Shown in pieces: positions 8,714 through 16,258 of a stretch of 16,258 bases of DNA (the first letter of the stretch is position 1; every line of letters begins with the position of its first letter). The stretch is from an uncultured Paracoccus sp. (GTDB lineage Bacteria > Pseudomonadota > Alphaproteobacteria > Rhodobacterales > Rhodobacteraceae). The translations under genes and the position numbers were made by a program. The stretch covers positions 1-16,258 of the forward strand of contig CALLYR010000419.1 of the NCBI GenBank assembly GCA_937859005.1, read 5' to 3'. The notes below the pieces were generated by a model. That model saw nothing but the letters and a program-made list of their open reading frames with translations. It did not search any database and had not been told where the DNA came from.

Positions 8714-9366
8714 GCGCCGATCTTCTGGCCCGTCCTGGCCCAGTCGGCCGCGAACTGCTCCAGCCCCTTGTCGGTCAGCACATGGTTGGCCATCGCCTTG
8801 ATGACGGCGGGCGGCGCGGTGATGACATCGGCGCCGATGCGCGCGCATTCGATCACATGGTTCACCGACCGGATCGAGGCCGCCAGCAGGTTCGTCTCGT
8901 ATCCGTAATTGTCATAGATGCGGCGGATGTCGGCGATCAGCTCCATCCCGTCCAGCCCGATGTCGTCCAGCCGCCCGACAAAGGGGCTGATGAAGGTCGC
9001 GCCCGCCTTGGCCGCAAGAATCGCCTGCGCGGGAGAGAAGCACAGCGTGACATTGACCATGTGGCCGTCGTCGGTCAGCGCCTTGCAGGCTTTCAGCCCG
9101 TCCCAGGTCAGCGGCACCTTGATCGCGATATTGGGGGCGATCCGCGCCAGATGCTTGCCCTCGCGGATCATGTCGTCTGCCTTGTCGGCCACGACCTCGG
9201 CCGAGACGGGGCCATCGACCAGATCGCAGATCTCGCGCGTGACCTCGGCAATGTCGCGGCCGGATTTCAGGATCAGCGAGGGGTTGGTGGTCACGCCATC
9301 CACCATCCCCAGTTCGTGCAATTCGCGGATCGCGGCGATGTCGGCGGTATCGACGAAGAATCTCAT
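8710..9366 (-). CDS. tal: Small transaldolase (fsa/talC-like family)
   Basis: Class I aldolase-fold enzyme of the short transaldolase / fructose-6-phosphate aldolase family, 218 residues. It should transfer dihydroxyacetone units between sugar phosphates in the non-oxidative pentose phosphate pathway. It begins [20 protein letters not shown] and has GVTTNPSLI. The Schiff-base lysine is K83 ([11 protein letters not shown]). Two positions separate transaldolases from true fructose-6-phosphate aldolases. The E. coli aldolase has Gln59 (FAQVM) and Tyr131 (PYVNR); this protein has E57 (SAEVV) and F129 (SPFVGR), as transaldolases do. Automatic pipelines often name such genes fsa. It heads an operon with DUF484 and xerC and overlaps DUF484 by 4 bases. 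Only a weak ribosome binding site precedes the ATG. The metabolic link to xerC is unclear. Confidence 0.9.
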   Translation of the reverse strand: MRFFVDTADIAAIRELHELGMVDGVTTNPSLILKSGRDIAEVTREICDLVDGPVSAEVVADKADDMIREGKHLARIAPNIAIKVPLTWDGLKACKALTDDGHMVNVTLCFSPAQAILAAKAGATFISPFVGRLDDIGLDGMELIADIRRIYDNYGYETNLLAASIRSVNHVIECARIGADVITAPPAVIKAMANHVLTDKGLEQFAADWARTGQKIGA

Positions 9367-9437
9367 GGAGCAGACTTTCGATGACTGGATCTGGCCGCAG
9401 TCCTAGCCCATCCGCCACATTCCCGAAAGTCCGCACG

Positions 9438-9463
9438 CCTTGGGCGAGTAAAATTACCCCAGG
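9438..9463. repeat. Imperfect inverted repeat between folD and the transaldolase gene
   Basis: Arms CCT, GGG and GTAA (9438-9440, 9442-9444, 9448-9451) face TTAC, CCC and AGG (9454-9457, 9458-9460, 9461-9463), with a 1-base bulge and a 3-base bulge on the left side. The AT-rich core GTAAAATTAC stands out in this GC-rich sequence. It lies 23 bases past the folD stop and 72 bases before the transaldolase start, so it could end the folD transcript or be an operator for the transaldolase operon. No clear U-run follows, so a standard intrinsic terminator is not supported. Confidence 0.35.
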
Positions 9464-9485
9464 GACCGGGCGCAGAGGCAACGCC

Positions 9486-10364
9486 TCAGGGCGTCAGCCC
9501 CTCGGGCTCGGGCAGGCCATGCGTGCGCGCCGTGGCGGTCACCGTATTGGCCAGCAGGCAGGCAATGGTCATCGGCCCGACCCCGCCCGGAACCGGCGTG
9601 ATCGCACCGGCAACGCCCTGCGCCGCGTCGAAGTCGACATCGCCCACCAGCCCCGCATCGGTGCGGTTGATGCCCACGTCGATCACCGTGGCCCCCGGCC
9701 TGATCCAGTCGCCCTGAACAAAGCGCGCGCGCCCCATCGCCGCCACCAGGATATCGGCGCGCCGGCACAACTCGGGCAGGTCGCGCGTGCGGGAATGGGC
9801 CACCGTCACCGTCGCGCTGTCAGCCAGAAGCAGCTGCGCCATCGGCTTGCCCACGATGTTCGACCGCCCGATCACCAGCGCGTTCAGCCCGGAAAGCGCC
9901 CCCAGCCGGTCGCGCAGCAGCATCAGGCAGCCCAGCGGCGTGCAGGGCACCATCGCCTTCTGCCCCGTCGCCAGCCGCCCGGCGTTCAGCACGGTGAATC
10001 CGTCCACGTCCTTTTCCGGGGCGATGGCATTGATGACCGCGGATTCGTCCATATGCGCGGGCAGCGGCAACTGGACCAGAATTCCGTTCACGCGCGGGTC
10101 GTCGTTCAGCCGTCCGATCAGCGCCAGCAGATCGGCCTGCGGCGTGTCAGCGGGCAGGCGGTGCTGGAAACTTTCCATCCCGACCTCGACCGTGGCCTTG
10201 GCCTTGGACCGGACATAGACGCCGCTGGCCGGATCGTCGCCCACCAGCACCACGGCCAGACCGGGGATGATGCCGTGATCCGCCTTCATCGCCGCGACCC
10301 GTTCGCCGATGCGCCCGCGCAGGGCGGCGGCGAAGCCCTTGCCGTCGATCAGCTCAGCCGTCAT
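9486..10364 (-). CDS. folD: Methylenetetrahydrofolate dehydrogenase / methenyltetrahydrofolate cyclohydrolase FolD
   Basis: Bifunctional cytoplasmic enzyme converting 5,10-methylene-THF to 10-formyl-THF with NADP, supplying one-carbon units for purines and formyl-methionine. The 292-residue length fits. Catalytic residues are at E. coli numbering: Y50 and K54 ([10 protein letters not shown]), Q98 (LVQLPLP) and D121 (KDVDGF). The dinucleotide-binding [15 protein letters not shown] loop (about 165-180) and the C-terminal signature [18 protein letters not shown] are intact. The ATG at 10362-10364 overlaps the end of the upstream chorismate mutase gene by 11 bases, with GGGGGA a few bases before it, so the two are probably one transcript. 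A short GC hairpin (9475-9487) covers the stop codon and has no U-run. Confidence 0.95.
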   Translation of the reverse strand: MTAELIDGKGFAAALRGRIGERVAAMKADHGIIPGLAVVLVGDDPASGVYVRSKAKATVEVGMESFQHRLPADTPQADLLALIGRLNDDPRVNGILVQLPLPAHMDESAVINAIAPEKDVDGFTVLNAGRLATGQKAMVPCTPLGCLMLLRDRLGALSGLNALVIGRSNIVGKPMAQLLLADSATVTVAHSRTRDLPELCRRADILVAAMGRARFVQGDWIRPGATVIDVGINRTDAGLVGDVDFDAAQGVAGAITPVPGGVGPMTIACLLANTVTATARTHGLPEPEGLTP

Positions 10365-10665
10365 CGGTTTCCCCCAGGGCGCGCGCTTCCTGCGCGATGA
10401 AATGATCCATCATCAGCCGCCACAGCGCCTCGGCCAGGTCGGGGTCCAGCCCTGCCGCCTCGGCATTGGCGCGGGCCTTGGCCGCAACCTCCTCGACCCG
10501 CCAGTCGATGCGGGCGGGCAGGCCGTCGCGGGCCTTGATCTGGGCGGCGCGGTCGATCAGCAGCGACCGTTCCGCCAGCAGCGCGGCAAGTTCGCGGTCC
10601 AGCGCGTCGATGGCCGTGCGGAGCGCGGTCATGTCGGGAATGGCGGCAATCTCGGCTTTCGTCAT
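10354..10665 (-). CDS. Chorismate mutase, AroQ alpha type
   Basis: Single-domain, all-helical AroQ-family protein of 103 residues. The likely reaction is chorismate to prephenate for phenylalanine and tyrosine synthesis. Helix 1 carries [20 protein letters not shown], matching the [20 protein letters not shown] pattern of the E. coli P-protein mutase domain, including the first active-site Arg. K in AAQIKARDG and R in the following [10 protein letters not shown] fit the substrate-binding positions, and Q in [10 protein letters not shown] fits the helix-3 glutamine. The segment [19 protein letters not shown] also resembles PchB isochorismate-pyruvate lyase, so that activity cannot be excluded. 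No salicylate or siderophore gene is nearby to favour it. The start [12 protein letters not shown] at 10665 is chosen because the longer upstream reading looks non-coding. No clear ribosome binding site is seen. Confidence 0.85.
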   Translation of the reverse strand: MTKAEIAAIPDMTALRTAIDALDRELAALLAERSLLIDRAAQIKARDGLPARIDWRVEEVAAKARANAEAAGLDPDLAEALWRLMMDHFIAQEARALGETDDG

Positions 10666-10745
10666 GGCCGCGTCATGCCCCCGCGGCGGCCGGGGTGCAA
10701 GCCCGCGGGCGTGGCGGAAATGCCGCAGGACGCCATCGCATCGCA

Positions 10746-10788
10746 TCCGGTGACCGGAACGAAGCCAGGCCGGAGGCGGTTTCCGGTG
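10746..10788. repeat. TCCGGTG direct repeats and TCCGGT-G-ACCGGA palindrome upstream of a small ORF
   Basis: The 171-base gap between the chorismate mutase start and the small ORF holds a perfect 13-base odd palindrome at 10746-10758 (TCCGGTGACCGGA). A second TCCGGTG occurs at 10782-10788, exactly 36 bases after the first. The right half ACCGGAA (10753-10759) also pairs with TTCCGGT (10781-10787). The layout could be an operator or an RNA stem, but short CCGG words are common at this base composition. The rest of the gap shows only a GCCCGCGGGC palindrome at 10701-10710. Confidence 0.4.
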
Positions 10789-10836
10789 TATCCTGACTGC
10801 ATGGGACAGAGACCCGAACGACAAGGGAGATCGGCC

Positions 10837-10917
10837 ATGAATGCCTTCGGTGTCGTCATGAACCTCGGCTTCGGCCTGAGCATGGTACTGGGTGCGACGC
10901 TGCTGCTGGTGCTGTGA
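10837..10917 (+). CDS. Putative 26-residue hydrophobic small protein
   Basis: Short open frame ATG to TGA encoding 26 residues. It begins MNAFGVVMNLGFG and ends with a leucine- and valine-rich run (ATLLLVL). It has no charged residues at all and would form one membrane helix. AAGGGAGA at 10823-10830 is the best-placed ribosome binding site in this part of the window, about seven bases before the ATG. A strong hairpin terminator starts 22 bases after the stop, as expected for a monocistronic message. The gene is alone on the plus strand, convergent with ftsH and divergent from chorismate mutase. I do not recognise the family; it does not look like KdpF or CydX. A weak -10-like TATCCT at 10789-10794 has no good -35. 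It could also be an sRNA leader with chance coding. Confidence 0.55.
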   Translation: MNAFGVVMNLGFGLSMVLGATLLLVL

Positions 10918-10938
10918 CCTGCACGGACAAGCGAACGG

Positions 10939-10968
10939 AAAAAGCCCGGCCGTGCGGTCGGGCTTTTT
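10939..10968. terminator. Bidirectional intrinsic terminator between the small ORF and ftsH
   Basis: AAAAAGCCCGGCC (10939-10951) pairs with GGTCGGGCTTTTT (10956-10968): 13 base pairs with one G-U wobble around the loop GTGC. A run of five T on the plus strand and five A at the 5' side (T on the minus strand) let it work in both directions. It ends the small ORF transcript (stop 10917) on plus and the ftsH transcript (stop 11005) on minus. Confidence 0.9.
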
Positions 10969-11004
10969 CGTGGCGCCGGGGCGCTGTGCAGGAGCAAGGG
11001 GCGA

Positions 11005-12903
<1,899 letters not shown>

Positions 12904-12958
12904 GTCCTCCGCGGGGAATAGAGCGTTTGCGTGAAAATAGGCGCTGACGGTCCAGGTA

Positions 12959-14218
12959 TCAATGCGTACGCAGGATCGTGGCGAATCCCTGCGCGTCGCG
13001 CAGCGGCATGGCGGTCATGCCGGTTGCCTCCTCAAGCAGCGGCGCAAGGGTGTGCCCGGCCCTGACCACGGCTGGCGAGGACATGAGCGCCTCGCGCGGC
13101 AGCCCGGTTGCGCGCCAGTCCCGTCCGGCCAGCCTCTTTTCGCCCAGCGCGGTCACCGTGGCCCCGGCCGGCAGACCCGTCAGCCGCCAGCGGCGGTCCC
13201 AGACCACCCCGGCGTCACTGGCCCCCATATCCCAAGGAACGGCGGCGCCTGCCCGTGCCGCCGCCGCTGGTTCGCGCAGGAACAGGAACTCGGGCCCCTG
13301 CAGACGGGCGATGACGCCGTCCAGCGTGACCTGCCCGCCGTCCCGCAGCCTGTCCAGCGCCTGCGCGACCGCCTCGCGCCGGGGCGGGTAATCGGCCCCC
13401 GTGACCCAGCGCAGGGCCGCGACGAACAACCGCCGCCGCAATTCGGCCGGGGCGGCGCGAAACCCGTCGGCCGGCAGCCACAGCACCCCCCGATCGGCGC
13501 GGAAACCGGCGGCGGTGGTCAGCGCCGCCTCGGCCAGCGCCGCCCGCGCCTCGGCCAGGTTGGCCGCCGACTGCGCCAGCGCCGGAGCGGACAGCCCCAG
13601 CGCGCGCATGGCCTGACGCATCCGCACGCGGTCGTAATCCGAATTCTCGTTCGTCGGATCGTCGATCCAGCCGATCCCGCGCGCCACCAGCCAGCCGCGC
13701 AGTTCCTGTCGCCCGACACACAGCATCGGCCGCAGCCACAGCACGCCCTGGGCGGTGCGTGCCTCGGCCATGCCCGACAGCCCGTCCACGCCCGATCCGC
13801 GGGCCAGCCGAATCATCAGCGTTTCGGCCTGGTCGTCCTGCGTATGGCCCAGCACCACCGCGGGCAAACCCCGCTGCCCGGCCCAGGTCCCCAGCAGCGC
13901 CATGCGCGCGTTCCGCGCCGCGGCCATCAGGTTTCCGCCCCTGTCCCCGGCCCGCTCCCAGCGCAGGACCCGATGCGGGATGCCCAGGCGCGCAGCCATC
14001 GCGCCGGCGGCCCGGGCCTCGGCCGCCGATTCGGCGCGCAGACCATGGTCAACGGTCGCGGCCTCGATCCTGACGTTCCGCCGCCGGCACCAGTCCGCCG
14101 TGATATGCAGCAGCGCCACGGAATCGCCGCCGCCCGACAGGGCGACGCCCAGCGCGGGCAGATGTCCCGCCACGCGGTCCAGCACGGTGTGGACGATATG
14201 TTGGGGTTCAGCCGCCAT
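12959..14218 (-). CDS. tilS: tRNA(Ile)-lysidine synthetase TilS
   Basis: TilS is an essential enzyme that uses ATP and lysine to convert C34 of the CAU-anticodon tRNA-Ile into lysidine, so that the tRNA reads AUA. The 419-residue protein has the N-type PP-loop SGGGDS at 28-33 ([15 protein letters not shown]). Further family motifs include [13 protein letters not shown] and [22 protein letters not shown]. In the middle is [19 protein letters not shown], the typical segment for lysine and tRNA handling. The C-terminal domain is poorly conserved, as usual. The start [13 protein letters not shown] at 14218 lies inside the last codons of cpoB (11-base overlap). A longer reading to 14275 would lie entirely within cpoB and adds nothing TilS-like. 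Its position between cpoB and ftsH is common in this class. Confidence 0.94.
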   Translation of the reverse strand: MAAEPQHIVHTVLDRVAGHLPALGVALSGGGDSVALLHITADWCRRRNVRIEAATVDHGLRAESAAEARAAGAMAARLGIPHRVLRWERAGDRGGNLMAAARNARMALLGTWAGQRGLPAVVLGHTQDDQAETLMIRLARGSGVDGLSGMAEARTAQGVLWLRPMLCVGRQELRGWLVARGIGWIDDPTNENSDYDRVRMRQAMRALGLSAPALAQSAANLAEARAALAEAALTTAAGFRADRGVLWLPADGFRAAPAELRRRLFVAALRWVTGADYPPRREAVAQALDRLRDGGQVTLDGVIARLQGPEFLFLREPAAAARAGAAVPWDMGASDAGVVWDRRWRLTGLPAGATVTALGEKRLAGRDWRATGLPREALMSSPAVVRAGHTLAPLLEEATGMTAMPLRDAQGFATILRTH

Positions 14219-15122
14219 CGGCCAGATCGGCGGCGGCTTCGGGATCGTCCATCTCCTCGCCCACATCCGCCGCACCCGCCGCGCAACCGGCCGAGATCAT
14301 GCGCTTGTCCGCCTCGGCCGCCTGCGGGGTGCCGGGAAAGCGGGACGCGAGTTCCATCAGATACAGGCAGCCTTCCGACGCCGGCCGTCCCGCGGCGGAC
14401 ACGCGCGACAGGCCCAGCAGCGCATCGGGCGCATGGGGCCCGGCGGGATCGGCGGCAAAGGCCTGCAGCCAGGCCGCAGTGGCCCCCTTGGGATCACTGA
14501 CCGAATCCAGTGCCGCCCCTTTCAGGAACAGCGCCTCGGCGGCTTTCGGCCCGCCCGCATGGGTCGCGGCAAAGGCGCCGTAAAGCTCGGCAGCCTTCGC
14601 GAAATCGCCCGCCTGCATGGCCTCGGCCGCCTTGGCGAAATCGGCCTGTTCCTGCGCGGTCAGCGGCGCAGTGGCCGCAGCGGCGGGTATGCCACCCGGG
14701 TCGCCACGCAGATCGGACGATCCGCCGCCTGCCTGATCGCCCAGCGATGGCGTGGTCAGCGCGCCCAGATCGCAGCCTTCCTCCATCTCGCACAGGCGGA
14801 ATTCGATGTCGCCGATGCGGTTGGTGCCGTCCTTGACCGCCCGCTCGATGCGGCTCTTCAGCCGTTCCGTCTCGCCGGTCAGGCGCGACAGCTCGGCCTC
14901 CATCGCATTCATGCGGTCGAGCGCCGCATCCCCGCCCGCGGCCTGAAAGCCAGCGGCGCCGCTGGCGGTCAGTTCCGCGCGCAGCGACTGCAGACCGGCG
15001 GTCAGCGCCTTCAGCTGCACGCGCAGATCGGCCAGCGTGGCCGCATCGGGGGCCCGCGCCTGCTGTGCGGCGGCGGGGACCGCCAGCGCCAGCGCCGCGC
15101 CCAGGATCAGCGCCCGCAGCAT
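14208..15122 (-). CDS. cpoB: Tol-Pal system protein CpoB (YbgF)
   Basis: Periplasmic Tol-Pal partner which, in E. coli, coordinates outer-membrane constriction with septal peptidoglycan synthesis. The 304 residues start with a signal peptide (MLRALILGAALALAVPAAA, likely cut after A19). A coiled-coil region follows at about 28-105, where leucines and charged residues alternate. Next comes the alphaproteobacterial FRLCEMEEGCDLG motif with two cysteines. After a Gly/Ser-rich linker, TPR-like repeats fill about 155-280 (EAMQAGDFAKAAELYGAFAATH, then LQAFAADPAGPHAPDALLGL). The ATG shares one base with the pal stop (TGATG), with GGGGGT just upstream. It ends in an acidic tail that overlaps tilS. Confidence 0.92.
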   Translation of the reverse strand: MLRALILGAALALAVPAAAQQARAPDAATLADLRVQLKALTAGLQSLRAELTASGAAGFQAAGGDAALDRMNAMEAELSRLTGETERLKSRIERAVKDGTNRIGDIEFRLCEMEEGCDLGALTTPSLGDQAGGGSSDLRGDPGGIPAAAATAPLTAQEQADFAKAAEAMQAGDFAKAAELYGAFAATHAGGPKAAEALFLKGAALDSVSDPKGATAAWLQAFAADPAGPHAPDALLGLSRVSAAGRPASEGCLYLMELASRFPGTPQAAEADKRMISAGCAAGAADVGEEMDDPEAAADLADGG

Positions 15123-15628
15123 CAGACCCCCAGCCCCGGCTGGACCACCGTCACCGCACGGCGGTTCCGGTCATAGCATTCGGGAGTCGAGCAGACTTCG
15201 AGCGGGCGTTCCTTGCCGTAACTGGCGGTCCTGATCCGTCCTGCATCCACGCCCTGCAACACCAGATATTCCCTGACCGCGCCCGCCCGGCGCGCGCCCA
15301 ACGCCAGGTTGTATTCCCGCGTGCCCTGTTCGTCCGAATGGCCCTCGACCACCGACGAAAAGCTGCCGTGCCGTTTCAGCCAGTCGGCCTGCCGCACCAG
15401 CGTCGCGCGTGCATCCGCGGACAGCGTGGACTGGTGCTGGCCGAACAGGACCGTGTCGCCGGCGGTGTTGCGAAACTCCTCGGCCGTGCCCACTCCGGCC
15501 AGCGGCAAGGACGGGCCGGGGCGCACCTGCCCCGCAAAGGGATCGACCACCATCGGCGCGGGCGCCTGCGCGCAGGCCGCCACCAACCCCAGCGCCGCCA
15601 GCGCGGCCACAGTCCTGAATCGGTTCAT
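15122..15628 (-). CDS. pal: Peptidoglycan-associated lipoprotein Pal
   Basis: Outer-membrane lipoprotein that binds peptidoglycan and TolB, anchoring the envelope during division. The 168 residues begin with a lipoprotein signal whose lipobox LVAAC places the acylated cysteine at C19. After a Pro-rich linker comes the OmpA-like domain (about 57-165). Its ligand-binding segment GHSDEQGTREYNLALGARRA (96-115) supplies the Asp and Arg that hold diaminopimelate. C146 and C151 near the end could form a disulfide. The start at 15628 is chosen because GAGGAA lies ten bases upstream and gives a compact signal peptide. An ATG at 15646 overlapping the tolB stop by 4 bases would add MRNCIA and has no ribosome binding site of its own, yet cannot be excluded. 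Confidence 0.94.
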   Translation of the reverse strand: MNRFRTVAALAALGLVAACAQAPAPMVVDPFAGQVRPGPSLPLAGVGTAEEFRNTAGDTVLFGQHQSTLSADARATLVRQADWLKRHGSFSSVVEGHSDEQGTREYNLALGARRAGAVREYLVLQGVDAGRIRTASYGKERPLEVCSTPECYDRNRRAVTVVQPGLGV

Positions 15629-15642
15629 CGCAATACAATTCC

Positions 15643-16258
15643 TCATGGCAGCAGCGGTCCCCAGTCGGGGTCCGAGGCGGCCCCCTCGACCGTCAGCGGG
15701 CGCATGTTGCGGCCCGTCACATCCACGGAATGCAACCGCGACGTGCCGTCCCCGCCCGGAGTCTGCCGTGTGAACATCACCACGCGGCCATTGGGCGCCC
15801 AGGTCGGGCCTTCGTCAAGGAACGATTCCGTCAGCATTTTCTCTTCCGAGCCGTCAGGCCGCATCACGCCGATATGAAACTTGTCGTCCTGCTGGTTGGT
15901 AAAGGCAATCAGATCGCCCTTGGGCGACCAGACGGGCGTGCCGTAACGGCCCGGACCGAAACTGATCCGGCTGGGCTCGCCCGAACCATCGGCGGGCATG
16001 ACATAGATCTGCTGCGATCCCGACTGATCGGATTCGAACACGATCCGATCCCCGTCGGGGCTGAATCCGGGCGCCGTCTCGATCGCGGGACCGCTGGTCA
16101 GCGGCCGTTCGGCGCCCGTGGCCACGTCCATCTGCCAGATGTCGGTGTTGCCGCCCTTTTCCCTGGAATAGACGATCCAGCGACCGTCAGGCGAAAACCG
16201 GGGTGCAAAGCTCATGGTGCCCGCTTCCTGTTTCAGCGCGCGCGATTGCAGCGTGTCC
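15643..16258 (-). CDS. tolB: Tol-Pal system beta-propeller protein TolB (5' end cut off by window)
   Basis: C-terminal 204 residues of TolB, the periplasmic propeller that links TolA to Pal. The frame is open to the right edge, so the signal peptide and N-terminal domain lie outside. At least four propeller repeats of the PD40 kind are visible: [45 protein letters not shown] and [15 protein letters not shown]. It ends [12 protein letters not shown] methionine at 16213-16215 ([11 protein letters not shown]) lies within the propeller and is not the true start, because coding sequence of TolB type ([14 protein letters not shown]) continues before it. The gap to the chosen pal start is 14 bases. 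tolA is expected to the right, by family habit. Confidence 0.95.
   Translation of the reverse strand, partial: DTLQSRALKQEAGTMSFAPRFSPDGRWIVYSREKGGNTDIWQMDVATGAERPLTSGPAIETAPGFSPDGDRIVFESDQSGSQQIYVMPADGSGEPSRISFGPGRYGTPVWSPKGDLIAFTNQQDDKFHIGVMRPDGSEEKMLTESFLDEGPTWAPNGRVVMFTRQTPGGDGTSRLHSVDVTGRNMRPLTVEGAASDPDWGPLLP

Noticed and set aside
8714..8848. N-terminal extension of the DUF484 gene
   Set aside because: It lies wholly inside the transaldolase gene in another frame; the start at 8713 gives the typical ATGA overlap.
9475..9487. GAGGC-AAC-GCCTC hairpin at the folD stop
   Set aside because: Only five base pairs and no T-run, so too weak to call a terminator.
14219..14275. N-terminal extension of tilS
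   Set aside because: It lies inside cpoB and adds Arg/Pro-rich residues not seen in TilS.
12962..14500. Plus-strand open frame of 512 codons opposite tilS and cpoB
   Set aside because: Shadow of well-recognised genes on the other strand; Arg/Pro/Gln-rich, without motifs.

Overview
The window is about 69-70% G+C by eye. It carries tightly packed, overlapping housekeeping genes of alphaproteobacterial type. The combination of tolB-pal-cpoB-tilS-ftsH, DUF484-xerC, ruvC-ruvA and a six-gene pha/mnh operon with fused A and B subunits points to the Rhodobacterales, most likely Rhodobacteraceae and possibly Paracoccus. The genus is an inference from gene content and protein style, not a computed placement. 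I see no tRNA, rRNA, insertion sequence, prophage or CRISPR array.

Layout, left to right. (1) 1-1030, minus strand: ruvC then ruvA, Holliday-junction processing; ruvA runs off the left edge. (2) 1031-1152: divergent promoter region. (3) 1153-7093, plus strand: a complete Mrp/Mnh/Pha cation/proton antiporter operon (mnhAB fusion, C, D, E, F, G). Every junction overlaps by 1 or 4 bases, so the operon looks translationally coupled. (4) 7101-9366, minus strand: a small transaldolase, a DUF484 protein and the XerC recombinase, each overlapping the next by 4 bases. (5) 9486-10665, minus strand: an AroQ-type chorismate mutase followed by folD. (6) 10837-10917, plus strand: a probable 26-residue hydrophobic small protein with a good ribosome binding site. 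A strong bidirectional hairpin terminator at 10939-10968 follows it and also serves ftsH. (7) 11005-16258, minus strand: tolB (5' end missing), pal, cpoB, tilS and ftsH. These cover envelope integrity, lysidine tRNA modification and membrane protein quality control.

How the genes work together. The mnh products form one membrane complex exchanging cytoplasmic Na+ (or K+) for protons. TolB, Pal and CpoB belong to the Tol-Pal system, which constricts the outer membrane at division and ties it to peptidoglycan. XerC and RuvAC act on DNA junctions and chromosome dimers. FolD and chorismate mutase serve one-carbon and aromatic metabolism.

I found no clear new multi-gene system. The most interesting unexplained item is the tiny membrane ORF at 10837-10917 with its upstream repeats and its own terminator. 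Lesser curiosities are a 22-base exact direct repeat inside mnhF, a TTG start for mnhD, active-site residues marking the 'fsa' gene as a transaldolase, and an order of ruv and tol blocks that differs from the one I recall as usual in alphaproteobacteria.
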